Assembly: GCF_000737785.1 (NCBI RefSeq)
Contig: NZ_JPRO01000004.1
Location: 62,001-126,000, forward strand
From: Chryseobacterium luteum
Lineage (GTDB): Bacteria; Bacteroidota; Bacteroidia; Flavobacteriales; Weeksellaceae
Direction of reading: 5' to 3'
Length of the DNA stretch: 64,000 nucleotides
Made by a program: the position numbers and the translations under genes. Positions 18,149 to 27,356 of this stretch are shown here, one piece after another. The notes beneath the pieces were generated by a model. The model had not been told where the DNA came from and did not search any database. It saw nothing but the letters and a program-made list of their open reading frames with translations. How positions within the stretch are numbered: the first letter of the stretch is position 1; each line of letters starts with the position of its first letter.

Positions 18149-18690
18149 AGGTACATTTAGAAAGGTATACCCTCATAGCAGATTAACAAAATTTAACTCT
18201 CCTTTAAATTAGCTGAATAAGGAACTGCGTTATTTCACAATGTGCAGGGAGACTCTTCAAAATTTTAACAGAAATATTAATCCCTGTATTCAAGGGGCCG
18301 GATCACATGAAATTCAGTTATTCTTTTAATTTATTGCAAAAAAGGATTTTCCAGGAGTATGATTTAAATCATTTTTACTGTGTATCAGCATTCTATAATT
18401 TTTAATAATTTTGCTGCCTATTAAAACAACAAATGAAACATGGGAAAATCTGTACTATTTTATTCTTAAACCGGCGGCTCCATGCAGCATTTCAACGGTG
18501 ATCAGCTTCAGACCTTTAAAAAGAGTCCTTTTCAGAATTTTATAAAATTACTTAAAGAATCTGTCATGCCCAAAAGATAAAAATATCAATTAATTTATGT
18601 AAAATTAACATATATTTATCAGAAATATTCGTAAATTTATACAGTATTAATATCACCATTTCATGATACACTTTCAAATCACTTATTACT
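18149..18690. other. Gene-poor AT-rich spacer, 540 bp
   Basis: No protein longer than about 35 residues is supported. A TAATTTTG resembling a -7 element lies near 18406-18413, followed by short frames: one starting at the ATG at 18433 and one of 32 codons at 18482-18580. No RNA family or clear terminator is seen. Confidence 0.4.
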
Positions 18691-19083
18691 ATGAAAAAAT
18701 TATTCACATCGGTTCTTATCGGGCTGGCAGTCCTTTCCTCAACAGCGTGTAAGCATCCGGGTAAGGAAGCAGAAACACTTACTGAGGTAGTTCCTGAAAA
18801 CAAAGATGAAACGTCGAAAGATATTTTCACCGACAGTTACGGGGATAAAATTGAGGTTACCATCAATCACACAAAAGGTACTGCAACAGTTCATCTGGAA
18901 GGTAAAACCTATGACCTGAAAAAAAGCGAAGCCCTTCCTGACTATACTGCAAGCAATGAAGAATATCAGTATTCTAATATCAAAGGAAATATTACTTTAC
19001 TGAAAAAGAATGTAGATATGGTTCTGTTCCACGCAAAAAGTGAAACAAAAGGTTCAGGGTCCGCAAAGATGGCTTCTTATTAA
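18691..19083 (+). CDS. Small lipoprotein, weakly MliC-like
   Basis: The 130-aa protein has a lipoprotein signal with the lipobox SSTAC (Cys20). The mature part has a beta-rich stretch (about residues 50-115: KIEVTINHTKGTATVHLEGK, then YSNIKGNITLLKKNVDMVLF) that resembles the C-type lysozyme inhibitor fold of MliC in strand pattern and in the short GK-Y-L turn. The likeness is weak, and the conserved MliC cysteines are missing. The tail is Ser/Gly/Lys-rich. It is a single gene ending at a bidirectional terminator. Confidence 0.65.
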   Translation: MKKLFTSVLIGLAVLSSTACKHPGKEAETLTEVVPENKDETSKDIFTDSYGDKIEVTINHTKGTATVHLEGKTYDLKKSEALPDYTASNEEYQYSNIKGNITLLKKNVDMVLFHAKSETKGSGSAKMASY

Positions 19084-19155
19084 GCAGAAAGAAAAAATTA
19101 TCTCAGGATAAATTTATTCTTCGGCTACAATCGGATCAAAATTTTATGATATAAA

Positions 19156-19190
19156 AAGACGCTTTACTGTTTTGTGAAGCGTCTTCTTTT
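19156..19190. terminator. Bidirectional terminator
   Basis: AAGACGCTT pairs perfectly with AAGCGTCTT (19156-19164 and 19177-19185), with A and T runs outside. It sits between the convergent lipoprotein and SemiSWEET genes. Confidence 0.8.
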
Positions 19191-19199
19191 ATTATATTT

Positions 19200-19457
19200 T
19201 TAAGATTTCCGGTAGATCATATAGCAGATCAGGAGGCTTATATTGACAAGCACGGCAAATGCATTTGACAAAATAATAGGAAGTTCGTCTTTCATAAAGC
19301 CATACCAGACCCATAGTGAAAGCCCGGTAATAAGCACTAAAAGCATTACCAGAGAAATATCATCCACATTTTTTTCTTTGATCACCTTGATCAGTTGGGG
19401 GATCATGGAAATGGAAGTGAGAACTCCTGCAACTATACCCAGTATATTTTCATTCAT
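19200..19457 (-). CDS. SemiSWEET-type sugar transporter
   Basis: The 85-aa protein has three membrane helices and the PQ-loop motif (SMIPQLIKVIKEKN) in the first, which is the whole bacterial SemiSWEET unit (MtN3/saliva fold). Such proteins form dimers that carry small sugars down their gradient. Helix 2 has VLITGLSLWVWYGF and helix 3 starts near LPIILSNAFAVLVN, with the conserved Asn. The start at 19457 gives the typical length. The upstream FAD oxidoreductase on the same strand ends 52 bp before it. Confidence 0.88.
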   Translation of the reverse strand: MNENILGIVAGVLTSISMIPQLIKVIKEKNVDDISLVMLLVLITGLSLWVWYGFMKDELPIILSNAFAVLVNISLLICYMIYRKS

Positions 19458-19509
19458 AGTTTGAATTGTCTTTTGAAGTTATGGATTTTCGAGGTATTTT
19501 TAAGCTAAA

Positions 19510-20544
19510 TTATTTAAATCTTTCACTGGAAACTTCTTCATGCAGGGGAATATTTTCTTCAATAAACTGATACAGGCTTTTTGAAAAGTAACAGCCATTC
19601 AGAATTCCTCTTGCTCCAAGACCATTGAAGACGTATAGGTTTTTAAATGTTTCGTGCCTTCCAATAATCGGTCTTCTGTCTTTTACGGTCGGCCTGAAAC
19701 CGAAATTCACTTCTTGCACTTCAAAATCATAAGGGTAAATTTCAGACAGTCCATTGACAAGCTGCGTAACTGCTGATTCATCCACATGATGATGAAGCTG
19801 TTCTCTGTCATAGGTTCCGCCATAGAAATGAAGTCCGTTATCTGTGGGGAATAAGAAGTGTTTCTTTTTAATGGTGATATCGTTTGGAATTGCTTCGGAG
19901 AGTTTTACCTTTATGTGATGGCCTTTATTGGGAGTTACAGCAATATCGGAGAAAAAAGGATTTTCTTTCACGCCCATTCCTTCACAAAATACAATATGTT
20001 TAAACTTAAAATCTTTATAGGAACCTGAGGAAGCATCCAATTTTTCGTAATCGAACTTTTCTTTGACCAGAAGCTCTTCTTTTTCTAAAAAACTGAATAG
20101 ATCCGTGAAAAATCCACTTACCCGAAGCCTGGCAGATTGATTGACCTTTCCTGTGTTAAAGTTGTTTTTTACCACCTCTAAATGATCGAAATTTTTATCG
20201 AGAAAGCTGGAAAGTTCTTCATTATCCGATTTTTTCAGCCAAAGATTCTGTTCGTTCTCATCATGAAAAATCCGGTGGATCGGCGAACTGATCAGATAAT
20301 TTTTCCCGGTATAAGATTCTATTTCATTCAGAGTGTCTTTCAGGAAGTCAATCTGTTCCTGTGCTTTCCAGAAAGTCGTGAATTTCTTAAGAACTACAGG
20401 GTTGACAATGCCTGCAGAAACCTGGGAAGCGCTTTTCCTGCCTTCTGACCAGATCGCAAATGATTTGTTATTTTTAATTAACTGATGAGCGAAAAACAAC
20501 CCCGCATATCCGTCTCCAACGATAATATAGTCTATATGTTTCAT
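19510..20544 (-). CDS. FAD-dependent oxidoreductase, DAO (D-amino-acid oxidase) family
   Basis: A flavoprotein of 344 aa. The dinucleotide-binding motif lies at the N-terminus (YIIVGDGYAGLFFAHQL) and the C-terminal FAD-contact region is VFNGLGARGILNGCYFS, preceded by FGFRPTVKDRRPIIG. This layout is that of glycine oxidase, DadA and the MnmC C-terminal domain; the substrate cannot be told. I chose the ATG at 20544 because the Rossmann motif needs it near the N-terminus and a terminator lies just upstream; a longer frame from 20712 would run antisense into gldN. It precedes the SemiSWEET gene. Confidence 0.85.
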   Translation of the reverse strand: MKHIDYIIVGDGYAGLFFAHQLIKNNKSFAIWSEGRKSASQVSAGIVNPVVLKKFTTFWKAQEQIDFLKDTLNEIESYTGKNYLISSPIHRIFHDENEQNLWLKKSDNEELSSFLDKNFDHLEVVKNNFNTGKVNQSARLRVSGFFTDLFSFLEKEELLVKEKFDYEKLDASSGSYKDFKFKHIVFCEGMGVKENPFFSDIAVTPNKGHHIKVKLSEAIPNDITIKKKHFLFPTDNGLHFYGGTYDREQLHHHVDESAVTQLVNGLSEIYPYDFEVQEVNFGFRPTVKDRRPIIGRHETFKNLYVFNGLGARGILNGCYFSKSLYQFIEENIPLHEEVSSERFK

Positions 20545-20550
20545 AATAAA

Positions 20551-20578
20551 AAAACCTGAGTAAAAGTACTCAGGTTTT
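20551..20578 (-). terminator. Terminator after gldN
   Basis: A perfect 12-bp stem (AAAACCTGAGTA with TACTCAGGTTTT) around a 4-base loop closes the gldKLMN unit on the minus strand. It ends only 7 bp before the oxidoreductase start. Confidence 0.85.
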
Positions 20579-20599
20579 GTATAAATATCAAGTGAAATC

Positions 20600-21538
20600 T
20601 TAGTAATTCCACATATCATTTTCCATATTAAGGATCTGCGTCTTGATTCTTTCGCTTTCTTCCAACTGATCTTCAGCATCTTTAGGGATATAGTCCTTGA
20701 TGGTACCGTCACCTAAACCGCTTGATGATTTGTAAATAATAGAAGAGAATCTTCTTGCATTGATAATATCATCGAAGGACAGGTCAGCAGAAGAGTTTTT
20801 TCTGTTGTAAACATAATTGTTTGCCAAAACATCTCTTGCGTTCGGATAGTAGATCCAGAATAAGTCGATCAGCTCGTCATTACTGGCAATAGGCTTACCA
20901 TCTGGTCCAATAACTCCCTGTACAGCCGGATCAGGTCCCATTGCTGCAATTCCCAGAGGTCTGTATTTCATTTGTCCGTCTCTCTTATCGATAAACCACA
21001 TACCCATGATCTTAAGGACTTTTACTTTTTCAGTAGTCGTCTTGAAAACGTCGGTATATTCTTTTTTCTCCTGTTCGGTTAACGGTCTTCCAGAGTTAAG
21101 GATATCAATAGCAGCATCGTTGATTACTACTTTTTCCAATCTCTTCTGAATACCTTCCGGTGAAAGTTTCACGGTAAAGTTTTCATCATCATAAACCTGC
21201 TCGATCTTTCCGGTTAATGCACCGTCCAATAATAACTGGTACAAAGATCTGGTAGGTGTAGCAAGAAGTCCATCCGGATTGTCGTAGTAGAATGGCTGGT
21301 TGATCTTATCATTCATATCAATGATCTCCCAAACAAACATACTCTTAAGGATATCTTTATCTTCTACAAAACCATATTCAAGAGGCTTTACTGTGTTATC
21401 AATAATAGTATCACCAACTTTTTGTTTGTTTTCCTCTCTCATCTGTCTGAACTCTTCTGGAGAAGAAGCATTCAGAATAGTTTGGGATAAAGCAAATCCC
21501 GAAACTAATACTAAAAGGCTGCTAATATATTTTTTCAT
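20600..21538 (-). CDS. gldN: Gliding motility / T9SS protein GldN
   Basis: GldN is a periplasmic part of the type IX secretion system, the counterpart of PorN, which forms the ring below the outer membrane with GldK. The 312-aa protein starts with a signal peptide (ISSLLVLVSGFALSQ). The conserved region of the family is seen in VFVWEIIDMNDKINQPFYY-like sequence near residue 70 and the YPNARDVLANNYVYNRKN segment near residue 230. It is the last gene of gldKLMN, 20 bp after gldM. Confidence 0.95.
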   Translation of the reverse strand: MKKYISSLLVLVSGFALSQTILNASSPEEFRQMREENKQKVGDTIIDNTVKPLEYGFVEDKDILKSMFVWEIIDMNDKINQPFYYDNPDGLLATPTRSLYQLLLDGALTGKIEQVYDDENFTVKLSPEGIQKRLEKVVINDAAIDILNSGRPLTEQEKKEYTDVFKTTTEKVKVLKIMGMWFIDKRDGQMKYRPLGIAAMGPDPAVQGVIGPDGKPIASNDELIDLFWIYYPNARDVLANNYVYNRKNSSADLSFDDIINARRFSSIIYKSSSGLGDGTIKDYIPKDAEDQLEESERIKTQILNMENDMWNY

Positions 21539-21558
21539 AATAAATTACAATTTTAGTC

Positions 21559-23151
21559 CTATTGAACATTAATAATTATAGGAGTAATGTTTTTAATCTG
21601 CTGTCCTTCTAATCCTTGTGCTGTAGCTTTAATTTCGAAAATTGAAACTACATCTCCAGATCTAAGATTTTTAACTAATCCGGCTGCATCGCTTAATGAA
21701 TTTCCGTGGATCAGTAATGCTGCTCTTCCAGGAATTCTAACCATGAACTGGGTAACATTAAATGAAACCGGGAAGTCGAAGTCTGGAATCGCTGCCTGTA
21801 CAGACTGGTTAGGAATAGAAGTTGCCGGCATCGACAATACATTCTGTCCTCTCATCTGTCCTTGTGGTGGCGGAACATTTTTAATTCTATATTCAAATAC
21901 CTGAGATACAGATTTTCCATAAGGATCTATTCCGGATAATGTCAGTCTAACTATATTACCTGTTGTAGGCTTCACGATCCATTTACCTGGACCTGTATTT
22001 CTTACAGATGCTCCCGGAGCAGATAATGAAAGTTTAGAATTGTCAGCACCTAAGATTGATCCTGAAACAGGGTTCTCAAGTCCTCTATACATTACATTCA
22101 TTTTATCCGCAGAAAGCAATAATCCTTTTTCAAGTTTTACTTCTCTTGGACCTGCGATTACGTTATACGTGTGCGTCCATGGGAAACTCTGAGGTTTTCC
22201 TGAAGCATCCGTTAAAGTAATTGTTCCTCCTAATGTATGTTCACCAATACCAGAACCTGATATTGAACTGATACCTTTACCATTCTCTACTCTGCTTACA
22301 CCAGTGATACTGATCTTGTTGCTTGTAGAATATGTACCTAACATTACTTTTAGTTCAGCCTGTTTTCCTGCCTGGATATCTACCGGACCTGAAACGATAG
22401 GCTCGTAACTTGAGAATTTGATACTTGCATCCACTTTCTCCTGAAGTAATAATGCCAATGCATCAGACTGTACGTTTCTCGCATCATTCTGGATGATCTC
22501 TAAGTTAGAGATTGCAGCGATTAACGGCTGGTGATAGAATTTATTCTGGAACCAGGTCTTGTCATTCGGAGATTTTCCTTTTGGATATTCAGCGATCAGA
22601 GACTTATTAGCTCTGTCCACCAAATCTTTTAATTGTGGATTGTTACCAAAAGTTGCATTGATATAATTTCTTACATCATCAATTTTAGCTTTTAATTCCA
22701 AAGCTCCTTTTGAAGGGGTGTTTTCTTCTCCTTCTTTGAAGAAATATTCTGTAGTTGCTTCATTATTATTTAATGCTGCAAAATTTTCGCTTACATCAAT
22801 TTCTTTTCCTGTTTTTGGATCTTTATCATGAAAATCCGACTGTTTTTTCAAGGCGTCTTTAATTCCCTGAGCAGACGATACTAATACATCTATTTTACCT
22901 TTTAAAACTTTATACTGTTCCCAAGGCTGTGCATAGGTATCCGGAACCTGTTGAGCTTTAGCCTCTAACGTTTTTTCAAAGATTTTTTCATTCTTTTTCT
23001 CCGTTAAAGTTCTTGTTTCATTCAAAGCTCTGGTAGAGTCATAATATGATCTGATGATTTCTGCATCAATATTTAGGGCCATCATCGCGATGAACACCAA
23101 ATACATCAGGTTGATCATCTTCTGACGAGGGGTCTGTTTTCCTTGTGCCAT
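21559..23151 (-). CDS. gldM: Gliding motility / T9SS motor protein GldM
   Basis: With GldL, GldM forms the proton-driven rotary motor that powers T9SS secretion and gliding. The 530-aa protein has a short cytoplasmic start (QGKQTPRQKMINLMYLVF), one membrane helix (about residues 12-32, with the usual MMALN end) and a long periplasmic part of four successive domains. The stretch NGKGISSISGSGIGEHTLGG and the C-terminal KSVSQVFEYRIKNVPPP-like part follow the known family. It sits between gldL (53 bp) and gldN (20 bp). Confidence 0.96.
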   Translation of the reverse strand: MAQGKQTPRQKMINLMYLVFIAMMALNIDAEIIRSYYDSTRALNETRTLTEKKNEKIFEKTLEAKAQQVPDTYAQPWEQYKVLKGKIDVLVSSAQGIKDALKKQSDFHDKDPKTGKEIDVSENFAALNNNEATTEYFFKEGEENTPSKGALELKAKIDDVRNYINATFGNNPQLKDLVDRANKSLIAEYPKGKSPNDKTWFQNKFYHQPLIAAISNLEIIQNDARNVQSDALALLLQEKVDASIKFSSYEPIVSGPVDIQAGKQAELKVMLGTYSTSNKISITGVSRVENGKGISSISGSGIGEHTLGGTITLTDASGKPQSFPWTHTYNVIAGPREVKLEKGLLLSADKMNVMYRGLENPVSGSILGADNSKLSLSAPGASVRNTGPGKWIVKPTTGNIVRLTLSGIDPYGKSVSQVFEYRIKNVPPPQGQMRGQNVLSMPATSIPNQSVQAAIPDFDFPVSFNVTQFMVRIPGRAALLIHGNSLSDAAGLVKNLRSGDVVSIFEIKATAQGLEGQQIKNITPIIINVQ

Positions 23152-23204
23152 TCTCTTTTCTTTTAGTTTTTGATTAAGTAGTTAAATTTAGAAATGGTTA
23201 GGAA

Positions 23205-23897
23205 TTAAGACTTCATAGCAGTAAGCATACCACCATAAACTCTGTTTAAACTGTTAAGATTAGTTGTTAAACCTTGTAGCTCTTGATTGAATTTTTCAGA
23301 CTGCTCTGCAGATTTCTGCATATCTGCCACATACTTGTTGGCAAATTCAGACTGTCTTTTACCGCTTTCAAGCTGCATTGCATATAAAGCATTCATACTT
23401 TCCATATGCTGAGCTGCTTTGTTAAGCTGGTCATTATACTTATGAGTAGAAGCTGATACGTCAACTGTCTGGTTGATCTGATCAACAGAGCTTGAGAACT
23501 TGTCGATACCTGTTCTAAGTCTGTCAAACAACTGAACATCCAGTTTTGCTTCCTGAAGCATTTTGTCTAATTTATTTGAAAGAGAATTTTCTAATTCCGC
23601 AAGCTGCTGTGCATTGTTTCTAGATGACACATTAGAATGTAAAGGGTTTGGGTTGGCATGCTTATCCAATAATTCAGGATATACATTTTCCCACGCATAA
23701 GATTCTTCTGATTTTGGAGGGTCAAATGCGAAAATAATAAAGATAATAGCTTCTGTAATAAGTCCCACAGTAAGAGCGATATTACCATTAATTGGTCCCA
23801 AGGTAATGTGAGTAATTTTAAGCCAAGCTCCAAGAATTACAATTGCAGCACCGAATGAATAAAAGAAATTCATCCAAGCATCTTTAGTCTTAAACAT
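23205..23897 (-). CDS. gldL: Gliding motility / T9SS motor protein GldL
   Basis: This is the inner-membrane stator-like partner of GldM. The 230-aa protein has two N-terminal helices (about residues 9-27 and 36-56); the second carries the conserved Glu in LTVGLITEAIIFIIFAF that is implicated in proton flow. It is followed by the PPKSEESYAWENVYPEL motif and a long coiled-coil, Gln-rich cytoplasmic tail. The gene lies 57 bp after gldK and 53 bp before gldM. Confidence 0.96.
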   Translation of the reverse strand: MFKTKDAWMNFFYSFGAAIVILGAWLKITHITLGPINGNIALTVGLITEAIIFIIFAFDPPKSEESYAWENVYPELLDKHANPNPLHSNVSSRNNAQQLAELENSLSNKLDKMLQEAKLDVQLFDRLRTGIDKFSSSVDQINQTVDVSASTHKYNDQLNKAAQHMESMNALYAMQLESGKRQSEFANKYVADMQKSAEQSEKFNQELQGLTTNLNSLNRVYGGMLTAMKS

Positions 23898-23954
23898 ATT
23901 AAGTTAGTTTTTTTAATGTTAAATAAAATTGTTATTGAAAAATTGTCCGGTTAA

Positions 23955-25376
23955 TTATCTGTTAACTCTTCTTGGCTTAACAGCTGCTTCAGGGATATCC
24001 TGTACAGTTCTGAATCCGATATAGCTTCTTGCGGAATCTTTTCTTTCCCAATCTCTAGCACCTGTCATAAGGGCATATCCTATATCTTTCCAAGATCCAC
24101 CTCTTACAGACTTCTTCGTATCCTTTTTATCTTTCGTAGAAGGATTTAGCGTAGAAGAGAATCCATAAGAAGAGTTGTTATACGCAGATTCTGTCCATTC
24201 AGAAACGTTTCCAGCCATATCAAATAACCCAAATCCATTTTTCTTAAATTTCTTTACTGGAGCTGTATATGTATAAGTACCTTTTTTATCGTCTTCCATA
24301 TAGTTACCTCTCTTAGGTTTGAAGTTGGCAAGGTAGCAACCTCTGTCATCCATTAAATATGGACCTCCCCAAGGGTAAGTAGCATTCTGCATTCCGCCTC
24401 TTGCAGCATATTCCCACTCGATCTCTGTAGGAAGACGGAACTGCATTGGTCTTTGTTTTTTTCTTTTTAAGCTTTCGTTATAATCTGTTTTCAGTTTAGA
24501 TCTGAAGTTACAGTAAGCTCTTGCCTGATCCCAAGTTACTCCTACTACAGGATAATCTTTATAGGCTTTGTGCCAGAAATACTGTTCGAACAATGGTTCG
24601 TTGTATGCAAAGTGGAAATCTTTTACCCAAACTGTGGTATCGGGATAGATCGCAATGCTTGAACTTTTAAGGTAGTTTGCACCTCTTTCGTTGTCAGCAA
24701 GTGCGGCATCCATATCTCCCCACTGATAGTTGTATTTTAGTTTACTAACGTCTAAAATCCTTTCGTTTCCGATTCTAGAAGAAGCCGGTAAATACATAGA
24801 TTCCAGAACTTCTGCATATTCTACATCAGGGTACTTTCCGGTACTCCAGTGTAAAGGGATTTTCCAGTCCAGTTTTTTAGTTGCATCATAACCTCCGTCT
24901 TCTCTTCCTCCCTGGCCTTCTAAATATTCTTGATAAGGTGTTAAATTTTCTTCTTTTTTAGCAAGGTATGCATAATCACCTATGCTTGCTCCTTTACGTC
25001 CACCTTCTTCACCGCCTTCCCCAGCGGCTTCGGCTAGCAGAGTTCTCGCAATGGAATCTCTTACATAATTGATAAATACCCTGTATTCTGCATTGGTAGT
25101 TTCCGCTTCATCCATGAAGAAAGAGGAAACAGTAACAGTTTTCAATGAAGCTTTTTCAGGAGTATTTGTTGGATCCTGATCTGCCAGACCGGCAACAAAT
25201 GAACCTGCCGGAATACCAACCATTCCAAATGGTCTTTCCGCAACAAATGATTTTGTTTTTTCTCTTGGTATCAATTCTCCTTTTGTTCCAGGTTTCCCTA
25301 CAGAAGAACTGCCACCACCTGAACAAGATACTGATGCTACCGACGCAGACAATAATAAAAGAAATATCCTTTTCAT
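23955..25376 (-). CDS. gldK: Gliding motility / T9SS lipoprotein GldK
   Basis: GldK (PorK) is an outer-membrane-anchored lipoprotein that forms the periplasmic ring of the T9SS with GldN. The 473-aa protein has a lipobox (SVASVSC) followed by a Gly/Ser-rich linker. The rest is a formylglycine-generating-enzyme (SUMF1) fold: MVGIPAGSFVAG near residue 52, RLPTEIEWEYAARGG near 315, GLFDMAGNVSEW near 390 and VRGGSWKD near 425. It probably has no enzyme activity, as in other GldK proteins. First gene of gldKLMN, 108 bp after glmS. Confidence 0.96.
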   Translation of the reverse strand: MKRIFLLLLSASVASVSCSGGGSSSVGKPGTKGELIPREKTKSFVAERPFGMVGIPAGSFVAGLADQDPTNTPEKASLKTVTVSSFFMDEAETTNAEYRVFINYVRDSIARTLLAEAAGEGGEEGGRKGASIGDYAYLAKKEENLTPYQEYLEGQGGREDGGYDATKKLDWKIPLHWSTGKYPDVEYAEVLESMYLPASSRIGNERILDVSKLKYNYQWGDMDAALADNERGANYLKSSSIAIYPDTTVWVKDFHFAYNEPLFEQYFWHKAYKDYPVVGVTWDQARAYCNFRSKLKTDYNESLKRKKQRPMQFRLPTEIEWEYAARGGMQNATYPWGGPYLMDDRGCYLANFKPKRGNYMEDDKKGTYTYTAPVKKFKKNGFGLFDMAGNVSEWTESAYNNSSYGFSSTLNPSTKDKKDTKKSVRGGSWKDIGYALMTGARDWERKDSARSYIGFRTVQDIPEAAVKPRRVNR

Positions 25377-25484
25377 GTTAATTTTTATAATTAAGCCGTA
25401 AATATATAATTTTTTTAAGAAACTTTTAAGATTTTTTTTGAAATAACGGAAGAAATCTAAATTTATTTTATTTACAACTGTTTT

Positions 25485-27338
25485 TTATTCCACGGTTACT
25501 GATTTTGCCAGGTTTCTCGGCTGATCTACATTGGCTCCACGGTATACAGCAATATAATAAGCTAATAGCTGTAAAGGTACGGAAGCAACGATTGGTGAGA
25601 AACATTCTGAAGTCTCAGGAATTTCAATAACATAATCTGCCATTGCACTTACCTGCTTATCTCCTTTATTGACTACAGCAATGACTTTTCCTTTTCTGGC
25701 CTTAATTTCCTGAACGTTGCTCACAATCTTATCGTAATGCCCTTTTTTAGGAGCAATAATAACAATTGGCATGTTCTCGTCAATAAGAGCGATAGGTCCG
25801 TGCTTCATTTCTGCTGCCGGATATCCTTCTGCATGTATATAAGAGATTTCTTTCAATTTTAAAGCACCTTCCAATGCTGCAGGATAATTGTATCCTCTTC
25901 CTAAATAAAGGAAATTGGTTGTGCTTATAAAGTCTTTTGCTATTTCCTGAGTCAGCTCGTGAGTGGTATTTAAAACTTCTTCGATTTTTTTAGGAATAGC
26001 ATCCAATTCTGCAATTAAGCTCATGAATTCAGCGTTTCCTAAATTACCGTTGTGCTTTCCTAATTTTAATGCAATTAAGCTAAGGATGGTAAGCTGTGCC
26101 GTAAATGCTTTTGTAGAAGCCACACCGATTTCCGGGCCTGCGTGAGTATATGAACCGGCATCTGTAATTCTTGCAATAGAAGAATCTACCACATTACATA
26201 TACCATATATAAACGCTCCTTTTTCTTTTGCTAATTTCAATGCAGCCATTGTATCTGCTGTTTCTCCTGACTGGGAAATAGCGATAACAACGTCTTTATC
26301 TGTAATAATAGGGTTTCTGTATCTGAATTCTGATGCATATTCTACCTCCACAGGAATTCTTGCGTATTCTTCAATAAGATATTCCCCGATAAGACCTGCA
26401 TGCCATGAAGTACCGCAGGCAATAATGATGATTCTGTTTGCATTTTTGAATCTCTCTAAATGATCCCAGATACCTGCCATTTTTATTACTCCTTCTTCTA
26501 CAAGAAGTCTCCCCCTCATAGTATCGTGTATGGATTTAGGTTGCTCAAAGATTTCTTTAAGCATAAAATGCTCGTAACCGCCTTTTTCAATCTGCTCCAA
26601 GCTTAATTTAAGCTCCTGAATTTCAGGTTCGATTCTGGAGTTTTCGTTGATCGTTCTGATATCTACACCAGTTTCCAATGAAATGGTAGCCATATGTCCT
26701 TCTTCCAGATAGATCGCCTCTTTGGTAAATTCTACGAAAGGTGATGCATCAGAAGCAATAAAATATTCTTTATCTCCCAGTCCTATTGCCAGTGGAGAGC
26801 CCAGTCTTGCAACGACCAATACTCCCGGATAATCTTCATGAAGTACCGTGATCGCGTATGCTCCATATACTTCATTCAAAGCGTATCTTACCGCTGTAGG
26901 AAAATCTGTTTCAGACTTCAAATCCATGAAATACTGGATAAGATTTACCAATACTTCCGTATCTGTTTCGGATTTGAAAGTAAATCCTTTTTCACTAAGC
27001 ATTGTCTTTATAGTATCATAGTTTTCTATAATACCATTATGTACAACAGCAATTTTTCCGTTGTTTGATAAATGCGGATGTGAATTCCTGTCACTTGGAA
27101 CTCCATGGGTAGCCCATCTGGTATGCCCCATTCCTATTTTAGCCGTACCTTTCAACTGTGCCGAAATATTGACCAGGTCATCTACTTTCCCTTTTGTCTT
27201 TTCTACTTCAAATTTATTGTTTGAACCTTCCAGGACAATTCCCGCACTGTCATACCCTCTATATTCCAATCTTCTAAGACCGTTGATCACAATGTCATAC
27301 GCATCCTGAAATCCTGTATATCCTACAATTCCACACAT
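25485..27338 (-). CDS. glmS: Glutamine-fructose-6-phosphate aminotransferase GlmS
   Basis: GlmS makes glucosamine-6-phosphate from fructose-6-P and glutamine, the first step towards UDP-GlcNAc. The 617-aa protein has the N-terminal glutaminase with catalytic Cys2 (MCGIVGYTG) and GHTRWATHG, two SIS domains (IIIIACGTSWHAG near residue 310; LYLGRGYNYPAALEGALKLK near 480) and the conserved C-terminal NLAKSVTVE. It lies between the DUF4270 gene (18 bp) and gldK. No glmS ribozyme is seen upstream, as expected in this phylum. Confidence 0.98.
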   Translation of the reverse strand: MCGIVGYTGFQDAYDIVINGLRRLEYRGYDSAGIVLEGSNNKFEVEKTKGKVDDLVNISAQLKGTAKIGMGHTRWATHGVPSDRNSHPHLSNNGKIAVVHNGIIENYDTIKTMLSEKGFTFKSETDTEVLVNLIQYFMDLKSETDFPTAVRYALNEVYGAYAITVLHEDYPGVLVVARLGSPLAIGLGDKEYFIASDASPFVEFTKEAIYLEEGHMATISLETGVDIRTINENSRIEPEIQELKLSLEQIEKGGYEHFMLKEIFEQPKSIHDTMRGRLLVEEGVIKMAGIWDHLERFKNANRIIIIACGTSWHAGLIGEYLIEEYARIPVEVEYASEFRYRNPIITDKDVVIAISQSGETADTMAALKLAKEKGAFIYGICNVVDSSIARITDAGSYTHAGPEIGVASTKAFTAQLTILSLIALKLGKHNGNLGNAEFMSLIAELDAIPKKIEEVLNTTHELTQEIAKDFISTTNFLYLGRGYNYPAALEGALKLKEISYIHAEGYPAAEMKHGPIALIDENMPIVIIAPKKGHYDKIVSNVQEIKARKGKVIAVVNKGDKQVSAMADYVIEIPETSECFSPIVASVPLQLLAYYIAVYRGANVDQPRNLAKSVTVE

Positions 27339-27356
27339 ATTTTATCTGGTGTTTTT

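Noticed and set aside
20545..20712. Longer start for the FAD oxidoreductase
   Set aside because: The extension crosses a strong terminator and the gldN 3' end, and moves the Rossmann motif far from the N-terminus.
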